Below are positions 35,420 through 46,032 of a stretch of 64,000 nt of DNA, piece by piece. This stretch comes from Puffinus mauretanicus (Eukaryota > Chordata > Aves > Procellariiformes > Procellariidae). The notes below the pieces were generated by a model that was given only the letters and a program-made list of their open reading frames with translations, ran no database searches and was not told where the DNA came from. Position 1 is the stretch's first letter. Each line of letters begins with the position of its first letter. Location: NCBI GenBank assembly GCA_023333565.1, contig JAJKFH010000347.1:360211-424210 (forward strand), written 5' to 3'. The position numbers and the translations under genes are program-made.

Positions 35420-37095
35420 GTGAGCTCTTGTGGAGGAAAGCTGAGCTTACAGTTAGCAATAGTGTGGGTAAAATAATCAGGAATTAAATACTAACTTTTT
35501 TCATAAGTGTATTTTAAATGTTTTTTTTTTTTTTTCCCTGCTTTATCCTTAGGGAAATTAAGAATGGCAGAAAAGAAAAAATTGGCTGCCCTGAGGAAAC
35601 AATGGATAATCTCAGATAACAATTGGGGTTTTATGAATATCCAACCTAAATTAATCTTCTAATTTTTACGGTTTACCAAACATTAAAGACAATATTAAAC
35701 AATTTTTAATGTACAAAAGACAAACATGTAAATGGACAAAATTACAGGTGTTAAATTCTTCTCTAAGAGAGAACTCAGATCTTTATGACTGTAGGAGATT
35801 GCAGGAAATTTATTTTACATAAGATATAACTACCTCATCAGATCATTCTGGAATCTGAAAGTTCAGAGAAACAGAAATTTCAAAGCCTCCGACACCACTA
35901 CTTGAACTATCCCTTGGAGTCCTACTAGTAAAACTAGCGGCAAATCCACACCAGCATGTTTTTCTCAAATGGATAATTGAGGTGTTTTCTGTGATGCTTC
36001 TTTGTTGTAATTACTGAGCTTATGAACACAGTTTCATGAGCAGATTTTTGTCAATTAAATTGTTACTTTAAGCAACAAAAATCAGAACATTCATATTTAG
36101 GACTTACGTTCTGTCTCTAACTCACCTAATTATATGGAGGCATTTCAATAAGTGTGGCGTAAAAAATCACTCATTTTAATATTTCAGTACACCAAGCCAG
36201 TTTTTAATTGGTAACTGAAACTTTAAGGTGGTCTCTGGATGAGACTTATAGCACAGGTTTTTGTACCTGGCTTCTTTTTTTTTTAAATTTTGCTGCACAC
36301 AAGTAGAAAGTGGACAAAACATGAGAGGCAGTCAAAGATAGTGTATAATTATGTATAAGACATTAGGAAAACAATAGTAAACCAAATTTCAAATGTTATT
36401 TTGGAATTATTTTACATCTGAAATGAATAAATGAAGTTGAGAATGGTCTTCTGTGAGCTGGCATTAATGTAATGCAAGGACAATGGCCCACAATTTGCGA
36501 CGTGCATGGGTTAAATTTTTATTTTTTAGGTACTTAAAACACCTTCAACACCTGTCTTGCAAAAAGCTATTAATAAGCCATTCATTCAAGGCATGTAGGA
36601 TACCTATGCATGTATAGTGAGGTATGTAAATGGTAGCAGAATAAGGGAAGCATAATCTGATTCACCCTGCAATCCTGACTCTGTTGCCTTCAGTAGAGTT
36701 AACTCCTGAGGAGCAAATGGGAGTAGTGGGAAATCAAACCCTGTATATGGCCTTTTACAGTAAATAAAAAACCTGTGACAAACCCAGCCATGCTAGAAGG
36801 GGGGCAAGATTATATCACAGCGACCAACTCACCATTTCAGCATAACGGCCACTGCTTTTTTCCGTCAGTTTTCCTTTCCAGTTTTGTGTCTAGAGGGAGT
36901 GAAACTGCATGGGCTAATTTTAAAATCATCCTGTTAGTCCCAGTTGGTGGGATTATCCTGTGAGATTTCCTTATTTAAGAAAAAGAGAATGAACTGAAAG
37001 GGTGAAAATAGGAACTTCAGAAATTAAAAAATTAAACCCCTGTGTCCTAAAAGTATATTTTGTGTTTCATAAATAATAGCTTGGGTGCTTCCAGA
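35420..37095. other. AT-rich noncoding stretch
   Basis: A T15 run occurs at 35521-35535. A minus-strand GTGAGTT donor-like sequence lies near 36124, with a second (GTAAGTCC) about 17 bases further along, but no acceptor-bounded open segment is evident. No repeat recognised. Confidence 0.45.
35521..35535. repeat. T15 run
   Basis: Fifteen T residues followed by CCCTG. Simple sequence. Confidence 0.85.
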
Positions 37096-37099
37096 AAAG

Positions 37100-37262
37100 C
37101 CTTCCTGTACATATAGCATGTGATGGCCATGTTCTTACATTTTCCAAGTAAAAGGATTATACAAATAATTTAGCTCCAAAATTATTTTGCAAAAGCTGCA
37201 AAGATTAAAGATCATTTCACCTACACAGCTGCCATCTCATTTAAATTTGCATCCAATCTACA
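37100..37262. promoter_or_regulatory. Possible conserved noncoding element with octamer
   Basis: Mixed-composition sequence free of simple repeats, containing a perfect POU octamer ATTTGCAT at 37245-37252, a CAGCTG E-box near 37227 and TAATTTAG/AAATTA cores. This combination is common in developmental enhancers. Conservation is inferred, not shown. Confidence 0.25.
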
Positions 37263-37271
37263 GTAATTATG

Positions 37272-37300
37272 AACACACACACACACGCATGCACACATGC
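37272..37300. repeat. CA microsatellite
   Basis: ACACAC units running into GCATGCACACATGC. It directly follows the conserved-looking block and may mark its edge. Confidence 0.9.
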
Positions 37301-37669
37301 AGTGTAGCTATCTACTATACTAGATTGAAAAAAGATCCCTTATAAATGAAATCTTTACACGCTTCTATGAGAAGCTACAAAACTGAATAAAAGGATCCAT
37401 CAGGGTGCATTGTTTTGGCTTTCAGAGTGGGTACTAAATACTGACAAATACTTTTCTTCCTGAGAGGAAGAAATAAGTGAAATTAATTCAGTTTTGAACA
37501 TTTATTTCAGAAAAGATGACAGATTTCTGTACGTAGACATCAGCCCATTTTCACTGTGCATAGGATGACCTTCAATTGAACTGCAGAAAGTAAATGGCAG
37601 GAAAGTTTCCTGAAAAAGTTTAGTGAGGATATAAGAGATTAATGAATATATTTGTGTTGGACACTCTCC

Positions 37670-38010
37670 CCTGTATAGCACATTCAGAGTGATAGAATCA
37701 TGTTATTTATTGTATTTTTCAGATCATTTGCAATGTTAATTTATATGAGTTTGATATCGCTTTTGTCTTTTAGTTGTGTGTTATTCTGAGAAATCCCTGG
37801 GGAAGGAAAGGATTTATATGCTTTGTGTACACATTCTGCAGACTAAGCACTCTGGCATAATTATTTTTGGCACTCACTAACTGATTAAAACATCCAATTT
37901 AACTCATGATCAGTAAGATTAAACCTTTTTAATATACCTCAAAAGTAAATTATCATTTGCTACTCAAACATCCCTTTCTGCACATGTCCCCAATAAAGCT
38001 GTTCTTTTTT
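37670..38010. promoter_or_regulatory. Possible conserved noncoding element
   Basis: Repeat-free AT-rich sequence with many homeobox-type cores (TTAATTTA, GATTAAA, CATAATTATT, CCAATTTAA) and no open frame. Texture only; alignment to other birds would decide it. Confidence 0.22.
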
Positions 38011-39030
38011 TCGTTAATGTACCTTTTAACGAGGATTCCCTTTTATTTCTTCCTCTGGGCAAAACTGCCTTATCCTTTATAGAGAGGTAGGAACAAAGAT
38101 GAGATGGAAGCTGACTGTGCTACTACATGGGTTTCTAATGTCATACCAATTATAAGTCACTCTTTTTTGTGTGTGTGTGTTCTGTACAGACTCAGCTGTT
38201 AAAGAAAACACATCCCTGCTCCGTGTTTACTTGATGTACAGATAAATGCCAGCAGTTAGGAGGAAATAATATCTGAAAAAAAATCATTTGTATTACTCAG
38301 AATAAAATTGTGCAGGTTTTTATTTCATTTGGCAATAGCTGTTTTTTTAGGATACGTTACATTTTAATTTTTCAACAAGGCCCATTTAACAGCATGTGCA
38401 AATCATGTTTCAGCACTAGAACTTGAAGGGAAGAAAAATAGTGGCTCCTAAGAAATGAAAACCCCTCTGAAGCCCTGAATTAGAAAGAAAATACCGTTTG
38501 CAGAGCCCAAAACAGGATGGGCACCCAGACAGGTATTGCTGAAAATAAAAAATACACGAGGCTCCTTGACCACCGCAGAAAATGTGCTCTCCTTAGCTAG
38601 GACCAACATGGAAGTCTAGGACAGCCACAGGACAGAGGTCATAAACTCAGCAGAAAATGGTGATTGTGTAGATTTTGCAGCCTGTTAGCCACCTGGATTT
38701 GGTCCAATTAGCTCAGAATGATGTATCTGTGAGTGCAGAAGCCTTGCTGTAGAAAAATCTGGTCAATCTAGCTTTTTTTCTTATGTGATGCCACTTATGT
38801 GGTGCCACCAATCCAAGCTATTATCACCAATACAGCTCTCTGAAAGAGTTGCATCTAACCCACAGTAAAGATACTTTTGTGATCAATGCTCTTAATATTT
38901 CAAAACTGAGGCGATTAAAGTTGGGCAACAATTCAGAAAATGTTCAACATGGAATAAACCAATGTAAAATTAAGCAGCGACTTTGAAGCTAGCTGCTGTA
39001 TCTGTTTCCCTTATTTGTCTTTCCATACAG
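38011..39030. other. AT-rich noncoding stretch
   Basis: Contains a short GT microsatellite (38168-38181) and the 14-base tandem duplication at 38780-38807. No gene recognised. Confidence 0.45.
38780..38807. repeat. 14-bp tandem duplication
   Basis: CTTATGTGATGCCA is followed directly by CTTATGTGGTGCCA, differing at one base. A small local duplication. Confidence 0.85.
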
Positions 39031-39300
39031 AAAAGGGTTGTCATAGAAGCAAGCTATCATCAGGGTTTAGAAACTCTGAAAAATAACTCCGTGTCTGATA
39101 AAACAAAACAAAACCGAAGGAAACAGCTTCTGAGAAGGCAGCTCCAGGCAGCTCTCCATGCCAAGTCAAGTTCATTAGGGGGCTGCACCCTCGGCAGTGA
39201 TGCAATACTCCATTACCCTCTGCTTTACCTGATTTATTTTAAGCACAGGAAGAGAAGTCAAGATTGGACACAGAAGGAGCTTTTGGCCTGTTGTGGCTGA
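39031..39300 (+). other. Candidate exon beside the conserved-looking block
   Basis: A long pyrimidine-rich acceptor (CTTATTTGTCTTTCCATACAG, ending 39030) is followed in phase by an 89-codon open frame. It begins KRVVIEASYHQGLETLKNN, contains a basic QNRRKQLLRRQLQAAL stretch and ends at a TGA at 39298-39300. A donor-like ATA then GTAAGG lies at 39508. No family is recognised. It may be a terminal coding exon, a noncoding-RNA exon or chance. Its position at the left edge of the 39.3-40.6 kb block is of interest. Confidence 0.25.
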
Positions 39301-39462
39301 GTTTACATGTAGAGGTGCCTTCTGGTCTAGTTGCTGAAGGGGAAACAAGTACAAATGTCTCGGCCTTGGCTGTTAGGGTCTGATTATAAGCACTGTGCTA
39401 GAGAATTCATGGATTATTCATGTGTAATTACAGATAGCTATTGTGCTCTTTTAAATCATCCC

Positions 39463-39482
39463 TATGGCCCATTATGGCCCAT
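39463..39482. repeat. Perfect 10-bp tandem repeat TATGGCCCAT
   Basis: Two exact direct copies of TATGGCCCAT. The junction CCATTATGG resembles a shortened SRF CArG box. It lies inside the candidate regulatory block, so it may be two factor sites in helical phase (10 bases apart). Confidence 0.85.
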
Positions 39483-39695
39483 AACAACTGAAATAGCAAT
39501 TGTCATAGTAAGGTTTGGGCTCTGTCATAGAGTGTAGGCTCTAATCAATAATGATGAATGGTAAAATTTAGCATCAAGCAGGAGAAAGTCTAGTTGCCTC
39601 CCGCTATAAATCTGTACAAATACCAAGCCGTGCAGCTGCTGGATCTGGAAATTTAAAAGGCAACACTCTCCCTCCACCCCCTACACACGCACCTC

Positions 39696-39703
39696 TATAA
39701 AAG
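39696..39703 (+). promoter_or_regulatory. TATAAAAG box-like sequence
   Basis: A TATA-box consensus follows a C-rich CCCTCCACCCCC tract (39671-39682). A cryptic promoter is possible, but TATA-like sequences are frequent in this AT-rich window. Confidence 0.15.
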
Positions 39704-39802
39704 TTGAAAAAGGAGAAATGTGCAATATGTCAATTCTAATAATCCACATGCTGTTAAGACACTTTTCTATTTATTCAAAGCGGGGTGAACCCTAGGTTGT
39801 TT

Positions 39803-39811
39803 TCAAGGTCA
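39803..39811 (+). promoter_or_regulatory. TCAAGGTCA (ERR/NR5A-type site)
   Basis: A perfect extended monomer nuclear-receptor site, as bound by the ERR and NR5A families. Further half-sites follow: GGGTCA at 39828-39833, CAGGTCA at 39859-39865 and AAGGTCA at 40098-40104, all in the same orientation. Clustering strengthens the case over a single match. Confidence 0.35.
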
Positions 39812-40560
39812 ATTCCAGGTGAAAGGGGGGTCATCTGGAGGCCACCTCGGCTCCCATGCAGGTCAATAACGCCTCCTCACTGCCCCAGAAGACAAGCTGC
39901 TCACACCCAATCAATCCACCAACGCTGCCGCTGCACCCAGCGTAATGAACAGTGAATAAATGTAGCCTATCATCACAAAACATGCTTTTTAAGTACCTTC
40001 CCTTTTCATGTAAAACCTCTCGCTGTCAAATTCTACATTCACTCATCCAGCAGTGAGTAGCAAAAGTGAGAAATCAGGCTCTCATTGGGGTTGGTAAAAG
40101 GTCATTGCTGACAGACACGGAGGTTAAACTGCCGAGTTAAAATACTGTTCATTACCCACTGCAGCTTTTTGCTAACTACACTTCTTTGTGTTACAGTCAA
40201 GCAGTACATCAATATGCCCCTCCTCCTAATTCATTAGCAATTGTTGAATTGTACAGAAGGGGGAAAAAGAAGGATTGATCTTTTATATGTATTTTTTTTT
40301 CCTTTTCCGTGTCAGATACTTTTACATCTTTATCCACTCGGTATTAAATACTCTGCTCGCAGACTATGCTGTCTGCTTGGGATGAACAGTCATCATTATG
40401 GGCACAATTCCTTAAGGCAGAGCCGGCCAGTTCATCTGAAACCCCAAAGGTCTGGGGCTGCTCAAGCAATGGTTTCTTTTCTCTTACCTTTTTTATTAAT
40501 TGCCCTTTGCATAGTAACATTTGTATGTCAATAAACTTGAAATTTTGCACTGCAACTATG

Positions 40561-41280
40561 TCATATTGAAACATGTTTGAAGTAAAAATCAAGGAAAAAA
40601 ATGCTCCTCCTACAGATGAAGTAAAAATGGTTAAAAACAGCGAAACATGCTAAATTGATACCTAGCTTAGAAAAAATGCCTATGACCTGTTCATGCTGAC
40701 TGGCTTAGGTCTTTATCAAACACTATCCTCAGTGTAGATCTCAAGACAGTCCCTAATCTAATATTTTATTAAGAAATGTTTAATGTCTGCATTTTTTCCA
40801 TGATTAAAGAATTTTGATGTATCCAAAAGAGCCATTTAGAGCAGCAAGGAATCATTGGAGTTCAAATGGAAACAGCAGTGAAGGTTTCATTTGTACCAAA
40901 GGCAGTGATTCAGTGGGAATTCTTAACAGTTGAGACCAATTTCCCAAAATGAAATTCCATCCTTTGATTAATTAATAAGTAGATGGGATTCCCTTTATTG
41001 AAATGCAAAGCTTTTGTATTTAAAGATAGCCATCTTAAAAAAAAAAAATCTCACAGAGCAATAGAAAAATTATCTCTAATCATGAATAAAATAAAGGTTT
41101 ATTTACATGCATGCTACAACAATAATTTGACTCAACAAATTACCATTATCTATTTAAATCTTTAAAAAATGCATTCAGAGATTTCTTCAGGAAAATATAT
41201 CTTTTTTTTCCTCCTGTATGCTTTCTCTCTCAGTGGGACTGAAAATAAAATGTTATGACTTAAATCACAAGAGGCTAACA
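40561..41280. other. AT-rich noncoding stretch
   Basis: Short A- and T-runs (for example 41037-41048). No gene recognised. Confidence 0.5.
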
Positions 41281-41284
41281 TCAT

Positions 41285-41560
41285 TTTTAGCAACAAGGGC
41301 TGCATAATTTCAAGACTATGAGTGAGTGGCTGACTTTAACTAAAATGTTTCAGTTCTGTGCGTATATAGGTACATAAATAATTCAGAATTAATCCCTGCA
41401 GAGGGGACAATGGGAATCGTAAATTATCCATGTGCCGTCCTCAACATTAGAGGCAATGAACCTATAGTAACAAACTATGAGTGTTACTCATTACATACAT
41501 TTCACAGACACCTTAACCTTTTGAATATTAATTTCCCTCTGCAGCTTGTAGCTAGGCGGC
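41285..41560. promoter_or_regulatory. Possible conserved noncoding element
   Basis: Repeat-free sequence with ATAATTCAGAATTAATCC and GAATATTAATTTCC homeobox-type cores, a moderate CpG presence, and a 76-codon frame (41410-41640) that runs into a pyrimidine tract. The texture matches the neighbouring 39-40 kb block. Inference only. Confidence 0.22.
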
Positions 41561-41567
41561 ATAATTT

Positions 41568-41628
41568 TTTTTCCTTTCCTTTCCTGCTTCTTTCTGTGCC
41601 TTCATTCTTTCTCTCTCTCTCTCTTTTT
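41568..41628. repeat. Pyrimidine-rich tract with CT repeat
   Basis: TTTCC units running into TTTCTCTCTCTCTCTCTTTT. Simple sequence; purine-rich on the other strand. Confidence 0.85.
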
Positions 41629-43782
41629 AACCTTTCCTGAACAACATATCAGTTAAGCTATTGAGTGGGTTGTGAATACTGAAGGAATATTGATTCTTTT
41701 TCTAACTAAATAGTTACCGGAAAGCATTTTTTTAAAAGCTAGATGGTTGTTTCAGTAATATTACATGCAGCACTTTATGTACTCAGAGATTAGGTATGTG
41801 TAAAATACTGGCTTAGCTATTTGATGCAGCCTGATGCATGTAAATCCATGGTCCATGGCTACCTCTAAACACCAGGAATGCTTTGGAACCCTTACCATTT
41901 TCTGATGCCAATAAATGTCACAATCATTTTATGGTATCTAAGCTTCCCAAGTTTTCCGTTAGAAAGGTGGAAAGTGTATTATTTCCTGAGAATCCAAGAG
42001 AGATCACAGTAATATAATTTTTACCTAACATTTTTTCTCTGATAACCAAGTGATAGGGTGTTTTGTTTTTGGTTTGTTTGTTTGGGTTTTTTTGACTCTA
42101 AATATGGCACATAAGAATAAAATTTTTCTGAAAACTATATTCAAAGGGAGACATTAAGTAACTCATCACAAAATATTGCACCTCTGTCAGAGTCATGAAA
42201 ACATAAGAAATGTATTTTCTTTGGAAGCATTTTTCCAGAGAAGAGGATTTCAGGAACAACACTGAAACCATACTTAAAAGCTGCAATACTAAAACCATAC
42301 TTAGAGGCTTTTAAACACACAAGAGGAGTCAATGGAAGGTTATGTGCGGTATGCAGCAATTATGAAACGAATTATATAGACACTTGTACATTTCAGGTTT
42401 AGCTGAAATTATACCCTGGCTGTTCCGTAAACCCTTACTTCTCTCTTCTCTTAGGAAACTCTACTGGGGCTTTTCATAAGAGGGTTTAGAGGATCAATAT
42501 CCATTTGGAAAGCTCATGATGCTATTTCTGTTAAAAAGTGGAACAGAACAATACTGTCAGGACACTAATCCCCTGATTTCAAGGGGACTTTATTTACATG
42601 AATAAGGGTTGCAAGTTCAGGCTAAGGTCTGTTAGATGATTGCTATGCATTCTTCTACTTTCTGTGTATATTTGTATATTTTTCTGTAAGCATCTACTGC
42701 TGCTTTGACAGAAACAGGAATGTTGGGCTAGGTAGATGTTTGGTCAGACCCAGCAAGGGGTAGTAATACCAATTTTTTGGCAGGTGCTGATTTGCTGTGA
42801 GTTAAAGTTATCTCCATGATATAACAGTATGAAGAAAGTAGAAATTCTGGTGTTTTGTTCCACGTGATTTTTAAAATTATTATTATTGTTTTTTTCTATG
42901 CAGGCCCCTTCCTCCTATCTTTGCTTCCCCAAATCTCTCTGACATAGTGGGACGGGTGTGGGCAAAGCATACTAACACTCTTCCACTACATGCAAAGGAA
43001 TTGAGATGCGCTTAGCATCAGGTCTAGCTGCCTCTGATTTGCCCATCCTCAGGCTTCAGAAATCACTTTACAGCAAGGCTGACCGGGGATGTCCAATGTT
43101 TTCATGTGTGTCTGAAGAAACACTTGGACTCATGACCCCGGATTCACAGCAAGACGTCCTCAGAGTTTGAGTGGTACGCCTACACTGGTCATTACTTGAT
43201 TTAATAACCCTATGCTTAAAACTATCCTACACTGTCATCAGCATTTCTTGTACAAGATTTTATAATTTCTACTTTCTATTTTGTGATCTTGAGGTTGGGT
43301 TTCTTTTATATATGTAATTGCCCCAGTTTTTTATCACTCTTATTTAGGTTGCAACACTGTAAGATCATAGCTCCTGAAGTCTGTGGAGCTATTCACTTTG
43401 AAATATGGAATAATCCATTTTTTCACTGGGCAAACCTGCTTTCTCTGATTCCTACAAGCTACACATGAAGTGAATTCTTCCTCTTCTTGTTTTTACTAAC
43501 TTAATACTGCATTAAAATGCATGTATCATAACATCATACATGCATTAGAAAATGCCAGCACACAAGAATATTTTTGTGCCTAGCAAGGAAGATATCTGTA
43601 AACTGATTTAGCTTTTTAAATTATTTGAGCATAAACAATTCAGATACAAAGATTCTCTGTGATGGCAAAATATGAAATAAATTGGTGTCTTGTCACTATG
43701 TGAAATTCCATTGAAATACCCACATTTATGCCATTTTTGGAAGACAAGCACTTATTTCTTTCACTGTCTTCAGAAAAAATAT
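41629..43782. other. AT-rich noncoding stretch
   Basis: Contains the GTTT-rich run at 42058-42092 and a 27-base tandem duplication at 42265-42318. A slightly GC-richer piece lies at 42960-43180 with no gene recognised. Confidence 0.45.
42265..42318. repeat. 27-bp tandem duplication
   Basis: AAACCATACTTAAAAGCT at 42265-42282 recurs as AAACCATACTTAGAGGCT at 42292-42309, period 27, two differences. The remaining bases of the unit have diverged. It causes a repeated KYGFS motif in the antisense frame, which is not evidence of coding. Confidence 0.8.
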
Positions 43783-43838
43783 ATCATAGAATATTCTGAG
43801 CTAGAAATCATGCTAACCACAATATTAAGCCCATTTCC
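43783..43838 (-). mobile_element. Degenerate CR1 3'-end relic
   Basis: TCATAGAATATTCTGAGCTA followed by GAAATCATGCTAACCACAAT matches the start of a reversed CR1 3' end of the type TCATAGAATATCCTGAGTTGG, with decay after about 25 bases. Only the 3' tip remains, as in many old CR1 insertions. It is a different and older subfamily than copies A and B. Confidence 0.45.
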
Positions 43839-45988
43839 AGGCAGAAAATATGAGTATAAAGTGTTCACAAAAACACGGTCCTGTGGTTATGCTAAAAAGA
43901 AATGGAAAAAAAAAGAAGCAAAATAAATATTCAAGTGTAGAATTTATGTTAAATGAACTTGCAATAATTGTGTGCTAAAAAAATAAATCATGTTAATCCA
44001 CTTGACTGAGACTTACATGGTTTCTCTTCTTAGAGAAAGAACCCTCATAAACCACAGCCCAATTATTCAATTTCCCTTACTAATTATGGAAACTACTCAT
44101 TTCTTGGCCTCAAGCACTAGATGATGTATCTCTGAAGGGCAACACAAGATTTATCATAATCTGTGGCTCTCTTTATTTAATGAGAATAAAAATAAATACT
44201 TCAGAAGTTCCAGTGTTACAGGTAACTTTGGATTCTAGGTTGAATTGATTGATGAGTTTTCTTATACTGAATATTACAACTCAAAGCATTTTCTGCTGTA
44301 AGGTAGTTGCAAAGATTGGGGTATTCATTAACTGCAACAAAGCTCAAGTACAGATGAAGAACAAATTTGTCACTAGCTCCAACAAGGCTACAAACCATCC
44401 CCTACTGTCCACCATGACCTGCTTTTGTTATCACAACACGGAGATGTTATTTGTCATGATTCATTTAAAGAAAGCATTTAAACACAATTCCATCCCATCT
44501 CAGATCAGCATGTAAATGCGTGGTTCATCTGATTTCATGTGTACTCCAGGGCTGTCCTGAACTAGTGGGTAAGAGGTGGCTAAAAAAAGGTGGACAATGT
44601 CAAGGGAGATCTAAAGAGCTGACCTGGCATACATTAGATAAGTTGGATTCTGCAGTGGGCTTCAAGAGGTTATTTTTCTTTTTGAAGCAAAGAAGAATCA
44701 GATACAAAATTTCCTCTCTGAAAACAGAAAAAGCAGCTCTTGGAAGAGGTTCTTCTATGTCCACTTCTTACTTTGAGCTAGGCATGAGACCTGCAAGGAT
44801 GTCTACACTTGTGTCTCTACAATCACTGGAGAAAATAATTTCTGTGGCACAACTGACTTAATCCCAAAATACTGCATCTGAAATGCATTGGCTGGACTAC
44901 CTCCTAAAAGTACCTGTTCACTTAATTTCTCTCCAATGCTGTAAAAGCAACTTGGACACAGCTGTCTATGGCTGTAGACAGCTCAAGTTATGCAAGACAA
45001 ATCCCACAAAAGCTGTCCCAGTCTAGCCCAAAATAGTTACTTGTAACAAAAGTTACTATTCTCTTTCAACATTGAATATGAAACAAGTAAAGTTATAGGA
45101 AATGGCTTAGTATACAAAATCTCATATTTATGTAAAGTAGTGACCAAGTACAATGCTGCATTGACAGCCTGCAAAAATTTTTCATATTTTTTATCAGACA
45201 TTTTGCAAGCTCTTTTAATAATACTTACTTCAGGTTGTTTTCCTATGCTATTTATTGATGTTGTTATTTTAATTAACTGTTTGTTCTCCTCTTATAAATT
45301 TTTTTCCTAGATTTTATCCTATTGTTTAGGAAACTGAGAGGATTGTCTGGAGCTTATGTTCCACCCTTGGTTACATTGACTACAACAGGGCAATCAGCAA
45401 GTGTCTGGGCACTTAAACAGTATTATCATAAACACAGCCCCCTTGTTTCTGAAGTGCTTCATTCTCTGCTTAGATATAAACACGGCTGTAGTGACTTTTT
45501 TTAAATAAACAGAACTGTGCTTATATTCCAGCATCAACATGTACTCTCCAAGGAAAATTCTTGTAATTATTATCAGTCTTGCTTGAACATAGCTTTTCTG
45601 TGAAGAAGCTATTGACAATATTCTGGTTAACTTCTGAAGCAAGTCTCATCTGATCATTCACTTGACAGATGTTAGCTTGTGTTATGCCCTAATTTCTAGA
45701 AAGAGAGGGAAAAATCTGCCAAACAGCAAATCAGATGAATGATATGACCATTGCTAAGGGGAATGGTTTGGGAGCTCGTGCCCTATGTATGGGCATCTCA
45801 GCATGAGGGTATTATCTGAGGAAAAGACTGGTGGAGAAGTTGTAAAAAGTTAATCCTGAAACTTGTGAGTCCAGGCAAATTGAAGTAAATGAACAAAATC
45901 TGTAAAAGAAGAAAGAGTAGGTAATGAAGGTCATAAAACAGCTGTTGAAAAGAAATCAAAGAACAGCAAGAGACAGTGCTGAACACAC
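43839..45988. other. AT-rich noncoding stretch
   Basis: A 113-codon frame at 44520-44861 is open on plus but unrecognised, with no splice context. A pyrimidine-rich acceptor-like TTTTTTTCCTAG lies at about 45310. Nothing is supported as a gene. Confidence 0.45.
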
Positions 45989-46032
45989 ATCTGAGAGAGG
46001 GTTTAAATGAATCTGAGAGATGGTTTAAATGA
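45989..46032. repeat. 22-bp tandem duplication
   Basis: ATCTGAGAGAGGGTTTAAATGA-type units at 45989-46010 and 46011-46032 are adjacent and differ at one base (G to T). The high identity suggests a recent event. Confidence 0.9.

Larger units (their letters stand above)
39340..40560. promoter_or_regulatory. Dense candidate conserved noncoding block
   Basis: About 1.2 kb with no homopolymer over nine bases and no transposon. It is rich in known factor cores: ATTAGCAATTGTTGAATTG near 40233, ATCAATAATGATGAATGG near 39543, CAGCTGCTGG near 39633, CCAATCAATCCACC near 39906 and several nuclear-receptor half-sites. C+G content and CpG are raised at 39840-39945. This is the pattern of clustered developmental enhancers in gene deserts. 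No frame is convincingly coding; the 97-codon frame at 40241-40534 is unrecognised. The regulated gene cannot be named. Conservation is an inference. Confidence 0.4.
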
